Below are positions 27,558 to 39,311 of a stretch of 64,000 nucleotides of DNA, piece by piece. The stretch is from Tolypeutes matacus (lineage: Eukaryota > Chordata > Mammalia > Cingulata > Chlamyphoridae). The DNA is taken from NCBI GenBank assembly GCA_026826555.1, contig JAKSZT010037276.1, positions 1,736,844-1,800,843 of the forward strand, read 5' to 3'. Numbering within the stretch: position 1 is the first letter of the stretch; each line of letters opens with the position of its first letter. Under the pieces are notes generated by a model. The model saw nothing but the letters and a program-made list of their open reading frames with translations. It had not been told where the DNA came from and did no database searches. A program made the translations under genes and the position numbers.

Positions 27558-30362
27558 TTGCACTCGGTCACAGTACTCATGGCATTTTCCTCCAGCATCC
27601 CACCGCACTGTGCTGGAATGTTCCTTACCAAACATGATAAAATGTCATGACATTGTTCTCCCCAGCCACCAAAAATACTATATGTTCAAAACTCATTTTC
27701 CATGCCCTGACTTCACCATTTCTGGAGAGTTGTGTATATGTGTTGAGTCTGTTTTAAACACTCTTGTCTTTTAATTTTTTCCACATAATGGTAATTGACT
27801 AGTGGGTATTTTTTCATTTTACTTTGAAATTTTAGAATTATAGATTAGCTTCTTTTCTCCAGGATTGCATACTTCTGCTCTTTTCCAATTTAGCAGTGCC
27901 TTCACTTATGTTGCTATCTTTTCCAAAGAGCCCATCTTCCATTTCCCAGATCTCCATATAATTTGTCTGCGGAATTCTTTGTGCAACACCCACATGAGAA
28001 CCCTTCAGTTTAGGGGCAGAAAAAAGATATGCCAGACTATTTGCTAAGAAGCTCTTCTTGCAACTTTTTCCTAGATCACCAAGGAATGGGTGACCAGGAG
28101 TCTAACTTTCCAAGTTACACCAGAGGGCACACTTTGAAACTCAGGGAAAGGAGTTCAATTTCATGTTACTTGAAAAGGCAATCCATTGCATTAAATGGGA
28201 TGTATCAGGTGGCTGGTGACTTTTGATAATGATGACACTTCACTGAGATGAAAACATTTGCTCTTTTTATTCTCATGGGATCCACTGCCCAGGCATTACA
28301 TTGCTCTGAGGTTCTCTGTTTTAAATTACTATGGTTTTCCAAGTGATGAAGATATGTATGGGAATTAATGCCAATGAGAAAAGTGCAATTCCCAAAAAGG
28401 AATTTTTTACTCATAAAGTTTCCTTGAGGGAAATAACATGAAAAAAAAATTATTTCATACCTAAAGATCATTATGTCCAAATGTTCGACATTGAATGTCA
28501 TAAATAGAATATTATTTTCCTTTATTTCCATCATTCATAGAAATTATTTTCCTTTACACGTGTTTCTATCCTAATTTCCATTTCTTATTATTGATTTTTT
28601 TCAAATCTAAACTAATCTTACACTCCCTTTTAAAATTAGCAATTTCTTTAGTCTAATTTCCCTTTCACTTTTAACTTTAAAATGAAGACATTTTCATCAG
28701 CCTTAAAAAAGGCATTCTTTCTTTTCTTTGTCCACATGATGTGGTATAGAGCCAATATCAATAAAATAGATAGACAACGCCCCAAATATATTGAAGGTAA
28801 ACCAAGAAATCACCTATGCTTTGCTGTGTCAAGTAAGGATTGAGAGGTGAATTATTTCTTAATGACCTCATTTCTCTTTTTTTATTATAATTTGAATAGT
28901 GATTTTTAAAAAGCATAATAATAATTCAAGGGGTGATGGCCCAACTCCGGGAATCTAAAAAACACCAGGAAATGTATACATGCGATAAATATGATATTGG
29001 ATTAATATGTATCAATAAACGTGATTCCTTTTCAATATAGTGGGAATATCAGGACATGTACACAGAAGTCGAACGGCAGATCATACTTACTATGGGGGTT
29101 TGAACGATGCTCTTTCCACGTTATAAAAAAAGAATCACATTGCATTTTACTGCTGGATGGTGTGAATGGGACCCTGAAAGTTGTTATGCCCCTTGTGTTT
29201 GTAAGATCATGAGTTTTGCTCTAATTTTCAAGTTTATGTATGCTCATGAATGAACCATATCCACCACTAAAAATGAGTTTGAGTGAAATGTTTGCCAAAG
29301 TAAAACATGGAGGTTTAAATTTACCTTTTTCTCTAAAGAGGTATCCGTTTTTTTCTCTTCTTTGTTGGAGGCTATAACCAAGGTTGCATAGAATCGAGGG
29401 CGGTACCCTGGGCTTGATGGCTTAGTTCCTTGACTCTCATCAACCGTTCATCTCCCCCACGATATGCCTGGACAGGCAAGTACCTCTTTGTCCACTTGTG
29501 GACCCTAACATTTCCTTAACTCCCCTGGATTTGGGCAGGAGCTTTCACAAAGTGTAGGAGATATTGTGAGATTTGGAGATGTTACTCTTTTGTGTTCCTT
29601 GGATTTTTATTGTGTATCTGTGGATTCTGCTTTCTTTTTTAAGAATGAGGATGATTTTCTTTCCAATACTTCTTGAAAATATACAATATAGAAGATGAGA
29701 AATGATTTTTCATTGGTCAAGTGCCTCAAATACACTGCACTGGAAAACAATTTGGGTTAAAAGAAGTCCAGAAAATCAGGAATGGTTTACTTGGAACAAA
29801 ACTTGGATCCTTCTAAGAGTGCAGTAAACAATAGACAAGTCAAGTAAAATATCTCCTCTGAATTATCGAATGAAAATAATGATTATTCAAAAATGGAGTA
29901 ATCACTGATAAGCGTTCCTTTTCCTCTAATGATTATTCTCCAAATTAGAGTAGTGAAAATTATTTCATAAACCATTAGGAAGAATGTCTGTTCCAAATAT
30001 TTCTATGGAAAATATATTCCACATGAATTTATATCATTGATGTTTCTTATATTTAAAAAGCTTGCTGTTTAAAAGGGTTAAGTATTTCTTGGATAATTAG
30101 CATTCTCAGAGTAGGTAGAAAAATTCTTCCTCTCTTAGTAAGGATTTATTTGTAGATGATCATTGATATTTAAGCATTATTTTCAAATTGCCATTCACTC
30201 ATTACATTAAAAAGATTTTCTTTATTTTAAATACACAGAGTTTGCCAATTAGAGACTGTCCTCCTAATCTGAGTTAGATCATGTTCTCACTGCCAAACTT
30301 ACACATTCTTCTGTTTGTAAATATATATTTCTTAACAGAATCTGTAAATTAACCAAACATTT
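27558..30362 (+). repeat. Macrosatellite copy B10
   Basis: Full forward copy of 2805 bases. It is markedly closer to B11 than to other copies, sharing for example ggatggtgtgaatgggacc, accactaaaaatgag and caaccgttcatctccc. It carries the longest version of frame 3 (28205-28534, minus strand). Confidence 0.93.
28205..28534 (-). other. Recurrent frame 3, longest version (109 codons), probably not coding
   Basis: Minus-strand frame at phase 976 to 647, beginning MMEIKEN and ending YQKSPAT. Related pieces occur at 17142-17327, 19931-20119, 22598-22837, 25546-25731, 31158-31346 and, in the inverted block, 41392-41673. It lies between frames 1 and 2 on the same strand. In several copies it is cut short by a stop, often TGA or TAA near the middle. 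No recognisable domain, no clear membrane segment. Only an inference of decayed coding origin is possible, and a weak one. Confidence 0.25.
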
Positions 30363-33172
30363 ATGCACTCAGTCACAGTACTGATGGCATTTTCCTCCAG
30401 CATCCCACCGCACTGTGCTGGAATGTTCCTTACCAAACATGATAAAATGTGGTGACATTGTTCTCCTCAGCGACCAACAATACTATATGTTCAAAACTCA
30501 TTTTCCATGCCCTGCTTGCACCATTTCTGGAGAGTTGTGTGTATGTGTTGAGTCTGTTTTAAACACTCATGTGTTTTAAATTTTTTCTACATACTGGTAA
30601 TTGCCTAGTGGATATTTTTTCATTTTACTTTGAAATTTGAGAATTATAGATTAGCTTCCTTTCTCCAGGATTGCATTATTCTGCTCTTTTCCAATTTAGA
30701 AGTGCCTTCTCTTATGTTGCTATCTTTTCCAAAGAGCCCATCTTCCATTGCCCAGATCTCCATATAATTTGTCTGCGGCATTGTTTGTGCAACACCCACA
30801 TGAGGACCCTTCAGTTTAGGAGTAGAAAAAAGGCATGCCAGACTATTTGCTAAGAAGCTCTTCTTTCACCTTTTTCCTGGAACACCAAGGGATGTGTGAC
30901 CAGGATTCTAGCTTTCCAAGTTACACCAGAGTGCACACTTTGGAACTCAGGGAAAGGAGTTCAATTTCATGTTACTTGAAAAGGGAATCTGTTGCATTAA
31001 ATGGGATGTATCAGGTGGCTTTTGACTTTTGATAATGATGATACTTCACTGAGATGACAACATTTGTTCTTTTTATTCTCATGGGTTCCTCTGCCCAGGC
31101 ATTACATTGCTCTGAGGTTCTCTGTTTTAAATTACTATGGTTTTACAAGTGATGAAGTTATGTATGGGAATTAATGCCAATGAGAAAAGTGCAATTCCCA
31201 AAAAGGAATTTTTTACTCATAAAGAATGAACACCTTGAGAGAAATAACATGATAAAAAATATTATTTCATACCTAAAGATCATTATGTCCAAATGTTCGA
31301 CATTGAATGTCATAAATAGAATATTATTTTCCTTTATTTCCATCATTCATAGAAATTTTTTCCTTTATACGTGTTTCTATCCTAATTTTCATTTCTTATT
31401 ATTGATTATTTCAAATCTAAACTAATCTTACACTCCCTTTTAAAATTAGTAATTTCTTTAGTCTAATTTCCCTTTCACTTTTAACTATAAAATTAAGACA
31501 TTTTCATCAGCTTTTAAAAAGGCATTATTTGTTTTCTTTGTCCACATGATGTGGTATAGAGCCAATATCAATAAAATAGATAGACAACCCCCCAGCTATA
31601 TTCAAAGTAAACCAGGAAATCACCTATATTTTGCTGTGTCAAGTAAGGATTGAAAGGTGAATTATTTCTTAATGACCTGATTTTTCTTTTTTTATTATAA
31701 TTTTTCTAATGATTTTTAAAAAGCATAATAATGATTCAGGGGATGATGTCCCAACTCCGGGAATCTAAAAAACACCAGGAAATGTATACATGTGATAAAT
31801 ATGATATTGGATTAATATGTATCAATAAAAGTGATTCCTTTTCAATATAGTGGGAATGTCAGGACATGTACACAGAAGTCGAACGATAGATCATACTTAC
31901 TATGTGTGTTTGAACGATGCACTTCCCAAGTTATAAAAAAAGAATCAAATTGCATTTTACTGCTGGATGGTGTGAATGGGACCCTGAAAGTTGTTATGCC
32001 CCTTGTGTTTGTAAGATCATGAATTTTGCTCTAATTTTCAAGTTTATGTATGCTCATGAATGAACCATATCCACCACTAAAAATGAGATTGAGAGAATTG
32101 TTGGCCAAAGTAAAACATGGAGGTTTAGATTTACCTTTTTCTCTAAAGAGGTATTCGTTTTTTTCTCTTCTTTGTTGGAGGCTATAATCAAGGTTGCATA
32201 GAATCGAGGGAGGTACCCTGGGCTTGATGGCTTAGTTCCTTGACTCTCATCAACCGTTCATCTCCCCCACGATATGCCTGGATAGGCGAGTACCTCTTTG
32301 TCCATTTGTGGACACCAGCATTTCCTTAACTCCCCTGGATTTGGGCAGAGTCTTTCACAAATTGTAGGAGATATTGTGAGATTTGGAGCTGTTACTCTTC
32401 TGTGTTCCTGGGATTTTGATTGGGTATCTGTTGATTCTGCTTTCTTTTTAAGAATGACATTGATTTTATTTCCAATACTTCCTGGAAAATTACTATATAG
32501 AAGATGAGAAATGATATTTCTTTGGACAACTGCATCACATACTCTGCACTTGAGAACTACCACTTTGGGTTCAAAGAGGTCCAGAAAATTAGGAACCATT
32601 TTCTTGAAACAAAACCTGGAGCCTTCTTAGAGTACAGTAAACAATGGAGAAGTCGTGTAAAATATCTCCTCTTCCTTATAAATTGAAAATAATGGTTATT
32701 CAAAAATGGAGATATCACTGAGAAGTATTCCTTTCCTTTTAATGATTATTCTCCAAACTAAAGTAGTGTAAATTATTTCATAAACCATTTTGAAGAACAA
32801 TTTTTCCTAATATTCTATGAAAAGTGTATTCCACATGAATTCACATCATAGATATCTGTTATATTTTAAAAACGTGCTGTTTAAAAGGGTTAAGTATTTC
32901 TTAGACAATTAGCATTCTCAGAGTAGGTAGAAAACTTTCTCTCTTAGTAAGGATTTATTTGTAGATGATCATTGATATTTAACTATTCTTTTACAATCTG
33001 CTTTTAACTGAGTACTTTAAAAATGTTTTCTTTATTTTACATACACAAAATTTGCAAATTAGAGACTGTCCTCCTAATCTGAGTTAGATAATGTTCTCAC
33101 TGCCAAACTTACACATTCTTCTGTTTGTAAATATATATTTCTTAACAGAATCTGTAAATTAACCAAGGGTTT
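30363..33172 (+). repeat. Macrosatellite copy B11
   Basis: Full forward copy of 2810 bases. It forms a pair with B10 by shared variants, suggesting that B10 and B11 arose from a relatively recent local duplication or exchange. Confidence 0.93.
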
Positions 33173-35979
33173 ATGTACTCAGTCACAGTACTCATAGCAT
33201 TTTCGTCCGGCATCACAATGCACTGTGGTGGAACGTTCCTTACCAAACATGGTAAAATATCATGACATTGTTCTCCCCAGCCACAAACAATACTATATGT
33301 TCAAAACTCATGTTCCATGTCCTGCCTTCACCATTTCTGGAGAGCTGTGTGTACATGTTGAGTCTGTTTTAAAAACTCTTGTGTTTTAATTTTTTTCCAC
33401 GTAGTGGTAATTGACTAGTGAATATTTTTTCATTTTACTTCAAAATTTGAGAAGTAGAGTTTAGCTTCATTTCTCCCGGATTGCATTCTTCTGCTCTTTT
33501 CCAATTTTAACAGTGCCTTCTCTTATGCTTCAGTCTTTTCCAATTAGTCCATCTTCCATTGCCCAGGTCTCCATATGATTAGTCTGTGGCATTGTTTGTG
33601 CAACACCCACATAAGGACCGTTCAATTTAGGAGCAGAAAAAAGACATGCCAGACTATTTGCTAAGACACTTTTCTTGCACGTTTTTTCTGGCTCACCAAG
33701 GAAAGGGTGACCAGGATTCTAGCTTTCCAAATTAGATCAGAGGGCACCCTTTGGAATTCACTGAAAGGAGTTCAATTTCATGTTACTTGAAAAGGAAATC
33801 CATTGCATTAAATGGGATGTTTCAGGTGACTGGTGACTTTTGATAATGATGATACTTCACTGAGATGACAACATTTGCTCATTTTATTCTCATGGGTTCC
33901 TCTGCCCTGGTATTCCTTTGCTCTGAGGTTCTCTTTCTAAATTACTACTGTTTTCCACGTGGTGAAGTTATGTATGGGAATTTATGCTAATGAGAGTGGT
34001 CCAATTCCCAAACGGGAATTTTTTCTTTGTAAAGAATGAACACCTTGAGGGAAATAACATGATAAAAAAAATTATTTCATACCTAGAGATCATTATGTCA
34101 AATGATCGACTTGTTATGTCATAAATAAAATTTTATTTTAATTTATTTCCATCTTTTGGACAAATTATTTTCCTTAATAATTGTTTCTATCCTAGTTTCC
34201 CTTTCTTATTATTGATTCTTTCAAATCTAAACTTACCTTACACTCCCTTTTAAATTTAGCAATTTCTTATGCTAATTTCCATTTCAGCCTATAACTTTAC
34301 AATGATGACATTTTCTGCATCCTTAAAAAAACCATTCATTGTTCTGTAAGTCCACATGGTGTGGTAGAGTACACATATCAATAAAATAGGCAGTCCCCCA
34401 AAAATATTCAAAGTAAACCAGGAAATCATGTATGCTTGTCTTTGTCATTTAAGGATTGAAAAGTGAATTATTTCCTAGTGATCTGATTTTTCTTTTTTTA
34501 AATATTTATTTTAGTGATTTTTAAAAGGCACAATAATGATTCAAGTGGTGATGGCCCACCTCAGGGAATCACAAAACACCAAGGAATGTACACATGGGAT
34601 AAATATGATATTGAATTAATATGTATCAATAAAAGTGATTTCATTTCAATATAGTGGGAATGTTAGGACATGTACACACAATTTGAGTGACGGATCAGAG
34701 TTATTAGGGGTGTTTGAATGATGCACTCTCCACGTTATAAAAAATGAATCACATTTCATTTTACTGCTGGATGGGTGTGAATGGGATCCTGATTGTTGTT
34801 TTGCCACCTGTGTTTCTAAGATCATGAGTTTTACTCTACTCCTCAACTTTATGTATGTACATGAATGAACCATATCCCACACTAAAAATTTGAGTGTGAG
34901 AACTGTTGGCCAACGTAAAACATGGAGGTTTAAAATTACCTTTTTCTCTAAAGAGGTATTTGTTTTGTTCTCTTTATTGAAGGAGGCTATAATCAAGTTT
35001 GCATAGAATCAAGGGATGTACCCTGGGATTGATGGCTTAGTTCCTTGACTTTCTTCAACCATTCATCTCCCCAATGATATGCCTGGAGCGGTGAGTCCCT
35101 CTTTGTCCACTTGTGGACACCAAAATTTCCTTAACTGCCCTGAATTTGAGCAGTGGCTTTCACAAAATGGGAGAGATATTGTGAGATTTGGAGATGTTAC
35201 TCTTCTGTGTTCTTTGGATTTGGTTTGGGTATCTGTGTATTCTGCTTTCTTTTTAAGAATGAGGTTGATTTTAATTACAATACTTTCTGAAAATATACAA
35301 TATAGCAGATGAGAAATGATTTTTCTGTGGACAAATGCGTCACATACTCTGCACTTGAGAACAATCACTTTGCGTTCAAAGAGGTCAAGAAAATAAGGAA
35401 TGGTTTTCTTGAAAGAAAACCTGGAGCCTTCTAAGAGTACAGTAAACAATGGAGATGTCATGTAAAATATTTCCTCTTAATTATCGATAGAAAATAATGA
35501 TTATTCAAAATGGAGGAATCACTGATAAGCATTCCTTTTCTTCTAATGATTATTCTTCTATTTAGAGTAATGTAAATTATTTCATAAACCATTAGGAAGA
35601 ACATCTTTTCCAAATATTTCTATGACAAATGTGTTCCACAGAAATTCACATCATTGATGTCTCTTATATTTAAAAAGCTTGCTGTTCAAATGTGTTAAGT
35701 ATTTCTTGGACAATTAGCATTCTCATAGTAGGTAGAAAAATTTTTTCTCTCTTTGTTAAGATTTATTTGTAGATGATCATTGATATTGAACCATTCTAAT
35801 TAAATCTGCACTTCACTGAGTACTTTAAAAAGGTTTTCTTTATTATAAATACACAAAAGTTGCCAGTTAGAGACTTCCCCATAATCTGATTTAGATCATA
35901 TTCTCACTGGGAAACTTAAACATTCTTCTGTTTGTAAATATATATTTCTTAACAGACTCTGTAAATTAACCAAACATTC
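33173..35979 (+). repeat. Macrosatellite copy B12
   Basis: Full forward copy of 2807 bases. It carries the least damaged version of the long minus-strand frame (34646-35461). Confidence 0.93.
34646..35461 (-). pseudogene. Fossil open frame 1: 272 codons with two internal TGA stops
   Basis: Two open stretches, 35461-35063 (132 codons plus stop) and 34996-34646 (116 codons plus stop), lie in exactly the same frame. The 22 codons between them hold only one further stop. The whole 816-base run therefore has two internal stops, TGA at 35065-35063 and TGA at 35011-35009. In most other copies the second is CGA, so it looks like CpG decay. The first TGA is followed at once by in-frame ATG and is present in every copy I checked. 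In random sequence of this composition I would expect more than a dozen stops. I recognise no domain. The frame is at phase 2288 to 1473 and recurs, more broken, in other copies. I infer an ancient captured coding region, now decayed. A non-coding origin with chance openness is the alternative. Confidence 0.4.
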
Positions 35980-36608
35980 ATGGACTCGGTCAGAGTATTA
36001 ATAGCATTTTCTTCCAGCATCCCACTACACTGTGGTGGAATGTTCCTTACAAAACATGATAAAATGTCGTGACTTTGTTCTCCCCAGCAACCAACAATAC
36101 TATATGTTTAAAACCCATTTTCCATGCCCTGCCTTCACCATTTCTGGAGAGTTGTGTGTACGTGTTGAGTCTGTTTTAAACACTCTTGTGTTTTAATGAT
36201 TTTCCACGTTGTGGTACTTGACTAGTGGATATTTTTTTCATTTTTCTTCAAAATTTGAGAATTAGAGATTAGTTTCTTTTTTCCAGGATTGCATTCTTCT
36301 GCTCTTTTCCAATTTTAACAGTGCCTACTCTCTTGCTGCTGTCTTTTCCGAAGAGCCCATTTTCCATTGCCCATATCTCCATATAATTTTTCTGCGGCAT
36401 TCATTGTGCAACACCCACATAAGAACCCTTCAGTTTAGGAGCAGAAAAAAGACATGCCAGACTATTTGCTAAGACGCTCTTCTTGCACGTTTTCCCTGGA
36501 TCACCAAAGAAAAGGTGACCGGGATTCTAGATTTCCAAGTTTTACCAGAGGGCGCCTTTTGGAAATGAGGGAGAGGAGGTCAAGTTCATGTTACTTGAAA
36601 AGGCAAAC
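35980..36608 (+). repeat. Partial macrosatellite copy at the end of block B
   Basis: Forward unit sequence from phase 0 to about phase 626. It stops after ttacttgaaaaggcaa, where the sequence switches to inverted orientation. Confidence 0.9.
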
Positions 36609-39311
36609 AAGGACAATCGCTAATTGGCAAATTTTGTGTATTTAAAATAAAGAAAACCTTTTTAAAATACTCAGTGAAATGCATATTTGGAAAGAATTGA
36701 TAAATATCAGTGATCATCTGCAAATAAATCCTTATTAAGAGAGACAGGATTTTTATACCTACTCTGAGAATGCTAATTGTCCAAGAAATACTTAACACTT
36801 TTAAACAGCAAGCTTTTTAAATATAAGAGACATCAATGATGTGAAATCATGTGGAATACATTTTTCATAGAAATATTTGGAACAGATGTTCTTCCTAATG
36901 GTTTATGAAATAATATACACTACTCTAATTTGGAGAATAATCATTAGAGGAAAAAGAACGATTATCAGTGATTCCTCCATTTTTGAATAATCATTATTTT
37001 CAATTGATAATTCAGAGGAGATATTTTCCATGACTTCTTAATTTTTACTGTACTCTTAGAAGGCTCCAGGTTTTGTTTCCAGAAAACCATTCCTGATTTA
37101 GTGGACCTCTTTGAACCCAAAGTGGTTGTTCTCTATTGCAGAGTACGTGACGAAGTTGTCCACAGAAAAATCATTCTCATCTGCTATATTATATATTTTT
37201 AGGAAATATTGGAAATAAAATCAACCTCATTAATAAAAAGTAAGCAGAATCCACAGATACCCAATCAAAATCCAAGGAACACAGAAGAGTAACAGCTCCA
37301 AATCTCCCAATATATCCTACACTTTGTGAAATGCCCTGTCCAAATCCAGGGGTGTTAAGTAAATGTCAGGGACCACAAGTGGAATGACAGGGACTCGCCT
37401 ATCCATGCATATTGTCTGGGAGATGAATGGTTGATGAAAGACAAGGAACTAAGCCATTAAGGCCAGGTTACCTACCTCGATTCTATGCAACCTTGATTAT
37501 AGCATCCAACAATGAAGAGAAGAAAATGAATACCTCTTTAGAGAATAAGGTAATTCTAAATCTCCACAGTTTACTTTGGCCAACATTTCTCTCAATCGAA
37601 TTTTTAGTGATGGATATTGTTCATTCATGAGCATACATAAACTTGAAGAATAGAGCAAAACTCATGATCTTACAAACACAAGGGGCATAACAACTTTCAG
37701 GGTCCCATTCACACACATCCAGCAGTGAAATGAAATATGATTCATTTTTTAAAACCTGGAGAGATCAAACACCCCTAATAACTATGATCTGCATCTTTAA
37801 TTGTGTGTACCTGTCTTGACATTCCCACTCTATGGAAAGAAATCACTTTTATTGATATATATTAATGCAATATCATATTTATCCCATGTGTACTTTCCCT
37901 GGTATTTTGTAGATTCCCAGATGTGTGCCACCATCAATTGAATCATTATTATTCCTTCTGAAATTCACTATAATATTTATAATAAAAAAAGAAAAATCAT
38001 GTCTTTAAGAAATAATACACTTTTCAATCCTTACTTGACACAGCCAAGCATAGGTGATTTCATGGTTTACCTTGAATATTTTTCGGGGGCTGTCTACCTA
38101 CTTTATTGATATATGCTCTATACCATATCATGTGGACAAAGAGAGCAATGAATGGCTTTTTTAAAGCTGATGATAATGTCTTCATTGTAAAGTTATAAAC
38201 TGAAATGGAAATTAGAATACAGAAATTGCTAATGTTAAAAGGGAGTGTAAGGTTAGTTTTGATTGGAAAGAATCAATAATAAGAAAAGGAAACTAGGATA
38301 GAAACACTTATAAAGGAAATTAATTTCTCTGAATGATGGAAGTATAGAAAAGGAAATTTGATTTATGACATTCCACATCGAACATTTGGACATAATGATC
38401 TCTATGAAATAATTTTTTTAATAATGTTATTTCCCGCAAGGCGTTCATTCTTTATGAGTAAAATATTCCTTTTGAGAAATTGCACCTATATCATTGGCAT
38501 AAATTCCCATACATAACATCATCACTTGGAAAACAGTAGTAATTTAAACCAGAGAAACTCAGAGCAATGGAATCCCACAGAAGAGGAACCCATGAGAATA
38601 AAAAGAGCAAATGTTGTCATCTCAGTAAAGTATCATCATTATCAAAAGTCACCAGCCACCTGATAAATCCCATTAAATGCAATTGATTGCCTTTTCAAGT
38701 AACATGAAATTGAACTCCTTTCCCTGAATTCCACAAGGCACCTGCTGTTGTAACTACGAAAGCTAAAATCTCAGTCACCCTGTCCTTGGTGAGCAAGGAA
38801 AAACACGCAAGAAGAGCTTCTTAGCAAATAGGCTGGCATGTCTTCTTTCTGCTCCTAAACTGAAGGGTTCTTATGTGGGTGTTGCTCAAACAATAACCCA
38901 GAAAAATTATATGGAGATCTGGGCAATGGAAGATGGGCTCTTTGGAAAAGACATCAGCATAAGAGAAGGCAGTGCTAAAATTGGAAAGAAGCAGAAGAAC
39001 GCAATCCTGGAGAAAAGAAGTTAATCTCTCATTCTCAAATTTTGAAGTAAAATGAAAAAATATCCACTAGTCAATACCACTAAGTGGAAAAAAAATAAAA
39101 CACAAGAGTGTTTAAAACAGACTCAACACCTACACACAACACTCCAGAAATGGTGAAGGGAGGGCATGGAAAATGAGGTTTCTACATATAGTATTGTCGG
39201 TGGCTGGGGAGAACAATGACACGAGGTTTTATCAATTTTGGTAAGTAAGATTCCACCACAGTGTTGTGGGAGGCTGGAGGAAAATGCTATGAGTACTGTG
39301 ACCATGTGCAT
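36609..39311 (-). repeat. Macrosatellite copy C1 (inverted)
   Basis: Reverse-complement copy running from about phase 2700 down to phase 0, 2703 bases. It begins at the orientation switch with a few unmatched bases (about 36606-36614) before taattggcaaattttgtg. No further rearrangement is seen. Confidence 0.92.
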
